From an uncultured Muribaculaceae bacterium (lineage in GTDB: Bacteria > Bacteroidota > Bacteroidia > Bacteroidales > Muribaculaceae), in assembly GCA_910586175.1 (NCBI GenBank), contig CAJUIJ010000020.1, positions 1 to 23,812 on the forward strand: DNA of 23,812 bases, written 5' to 3'. The translations under genes and the position numbers were made by a program. The notes under the pieces are model-generated. The model saw nothing but the letters and a program-made list of their open reading frames with translations, searched no databases and was not told the DNA's origin. Shown one piece after another: positions 22,833 through 23,812 of the stretch. Each line of letters opens with the position of its first letter. Position 1 is the stretch's first letter.

Positions 22833-23720
22833 TCAATTTGATTGAATGTACTTCTTGCCTTTGCGAATGTAAATCGACCCTGGCGAGACTGATTTAATTT
22901 CGTTACCGTACAGATCAAAAGTCTTTTCTGAATTCTTTTCAGAAATTGAAGATTCTGTTATCATTGATACTGATGATAGGTCCGAACCGTAAATAATCTC
23001 TCCATTCTTGTTAAGTACGCACCATAAGTTGAGCCTGTCGAATGTAGTGTCCGTGAGTAGACCACTCATTATCCGAGGATCCATGTCGCCAATAGTACCG
23101 CAGCATATGGGGCCTATGCCCTCTATGAATACCAAATCCTTAGAAAATGCATCATCCAAGTTTGAAAGTGTAAATACTTTGCAATCTGTTCCCTCGATTG
23201 ACCGGCTTTCGCAAAGTTGTATTTTAGGGTCATTTGTCTCAATTGCCCATGCCTCTTTCCATGGCTGCGAGAATGGATTTGATTTCCAAGTGCAACCATC
23301 GGCAAGATTCCAGTCATAGATTTCTATCTCGTCATAGTTGGTAGCGTCTGAATCCGTATCTATTTTCTGCGCCAACTCACCGTTTGCCATAAGCTCATAT
23401 ATCTTGCCATTTTCCTCGCGGAGATAATATAGCGTTGAATTCATATCCTTTTCAAGATAATCATCCGAAAGACCATTATTCGATTCGGAGTAACTATAAG
23501 TGCGCGACTTTGTTATGACAAACCCGAAGTAAGACTTGTCGTCAACCTGAATTTCAGATTGGAACTCGCAAAAATATAACACTGGTTTAGCTCCATGCAT
23601 ACCGGAATACACCCATACCCTGTCTCCACGCACAGTATCCGTAGCACCCATTACAGGCAATGTGCTGCTTACAACTCCTCCTGCAAATATCAGGAGAGAT
23701 AATATATATTTAGTTTTCAT
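22833..23720 (-). CDS. Hypothetical secreted protein with Bacteroidales C-terminal tail
   Basis: 295 residues from ATG 23720, beginning MKTKYILSLLIFAGGVVSS, a signal peptide probably cut after VMGA at residue 26. The frame runs up to a TTG at 23750, which would spoil the signal peptide. I do not recognise a family for the body, which has aromatic-rich beta-strand-like stretches (VWVYSGMHGAKPVLYFCEF, YDWNLADGCTWKSNPFSQ, FIEGIGPICCGTIGDM) similar in style to secreted Bacteroidales proteins. The end, FDLYGNEIKSVSPGSIYIRKGKK, resembles the short DLxGR...P..GIYI..GKK tail common in Bacteroidales exported proteins and related to T9SS sorting tails. It lies between inverted 27-bp repeats. Confidence 0.75.
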   Translation of the reverse strand: MKTKYILSLLIFAGGVVSSTLPVMGATDTVRGDRVWVYSGMHGAKPVLYFCEFQSEIQVDDKSYFGFVITKSRTYSYSESNNGLSDDYLEKDMNSTLYYLREENGKIYELMANGELAQKIDTDSDATNYDEIEIYDWNLADGCTWKSNPFSQPWKEAWAIETNDPKIQLCESRSIEGTDCKVFTLSNLDDAFSKDLVFIEGIGPICCGTIGDMDPRIMSGLLTDTTFDRLNLWCVLNKNGEIIYGSDLSSVSMITESSISEKNSEKTFDLYGNEIKSVSPGSIYIRKGKKYIQSN

Positions 23721-23782
23721 TGTTTTAGATTTATTCTTAATTTCAGGCAAAACTCGAATTATTCATTTTTAGTTATTCATTA

Positions 23783-23809
23783 CTTTGTGGTCGTCGCCGG
23801 AGGCTCCTC
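23783..23809 (-). repeat. 27-bp inverted repeat, right copy
   Basis: Reverse complement matches 22670-22696 at 24 of 27 positions. It lies at the window edge and may continue outside it. Confidence 0.7.
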
Positions 23810-23812
23810 TCT

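Noticed and set aside
22637..22918. 93-codon minus-strand frame overlapping the end of the 22833-23720 gene
   Set aside because: Its first half is the frame-shifted end of the secreted protein and its last part translates an inverted repeat.

Overview
The window looks like chromosomal DNA of a gut Bacteroidales bacterium, probably of the Muribaculaceae (S24-7) type. The evidence is the fumarate reductase/succinate dehydrogenase set with a single cytochrome subunit, a DUF4834 protein, an ISAon1-like insertion sequence, a large secreted protein with a type IX secretion (T9SS) sorting tail, and repeated promoters of the Bacteroidetes kind (TTTG, 19-20 nt, TAnnTTTG). Family-level placement is inference. 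Almost every gene is on the minus strand; the only convincing plus-strand gene is at 21639-22331.

Layout: (1) 1-3682, sdhC-sdhA-sdhB (sdhB cut by the window edge), a membrane quinol:fumarate reductase/succinate dehydrogenase. (2) 3934-6601, a small accessory island: tRNA-Val(CAC), a YafQ-like toxin, an ISL3/ISAon1-type insertion sequence with 8-bp target duplications, the cognate antitoxin, then tRNA-Val(GAC) and tRNA-Arg(UCU). The insertion sequence sits exactly between antitoxin and toxin, leaving both reading frames intact but 1.5 kb apart. (3) 6606-10239, yebC and pheT, with an 18-bp tandem array after yebC and three 30-bp palindromic repeats between the two genes. (4) 10321-14332, a five-gene run psd-pssA-DUF4834-HAD phosphatase-histidine kinase: phosphatidylethanolamine synthesis plus an orphan sensor kinase. 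(5) 14330-21411, one 2224-residue secreted protein behind a complete cobalamin riboswitch with its own promoter. (6) 21412-23812, two secreted proteins of unknown function in a region full of palindromic and inverted repeats.

The most notable system is region 5. A cobalamin riboswitch controls a mosaic T9SS cargo protein with repeated CUB-like and neuraminidase-N-terminal-like modules, a right-handed beta-helix, FN3/PKD-like domains and a C-terminal DUF4465-like domain. From memory, DUF4465-type proteins occur in Bacteroidetes cobamide-uptake loci and may include the B12-binding lipoprotein BtuH. If so, this would be a very large surface-anchored or secreted cobamide-capture protein made when B12 is scarce. 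That reading is inference and has clear tests.
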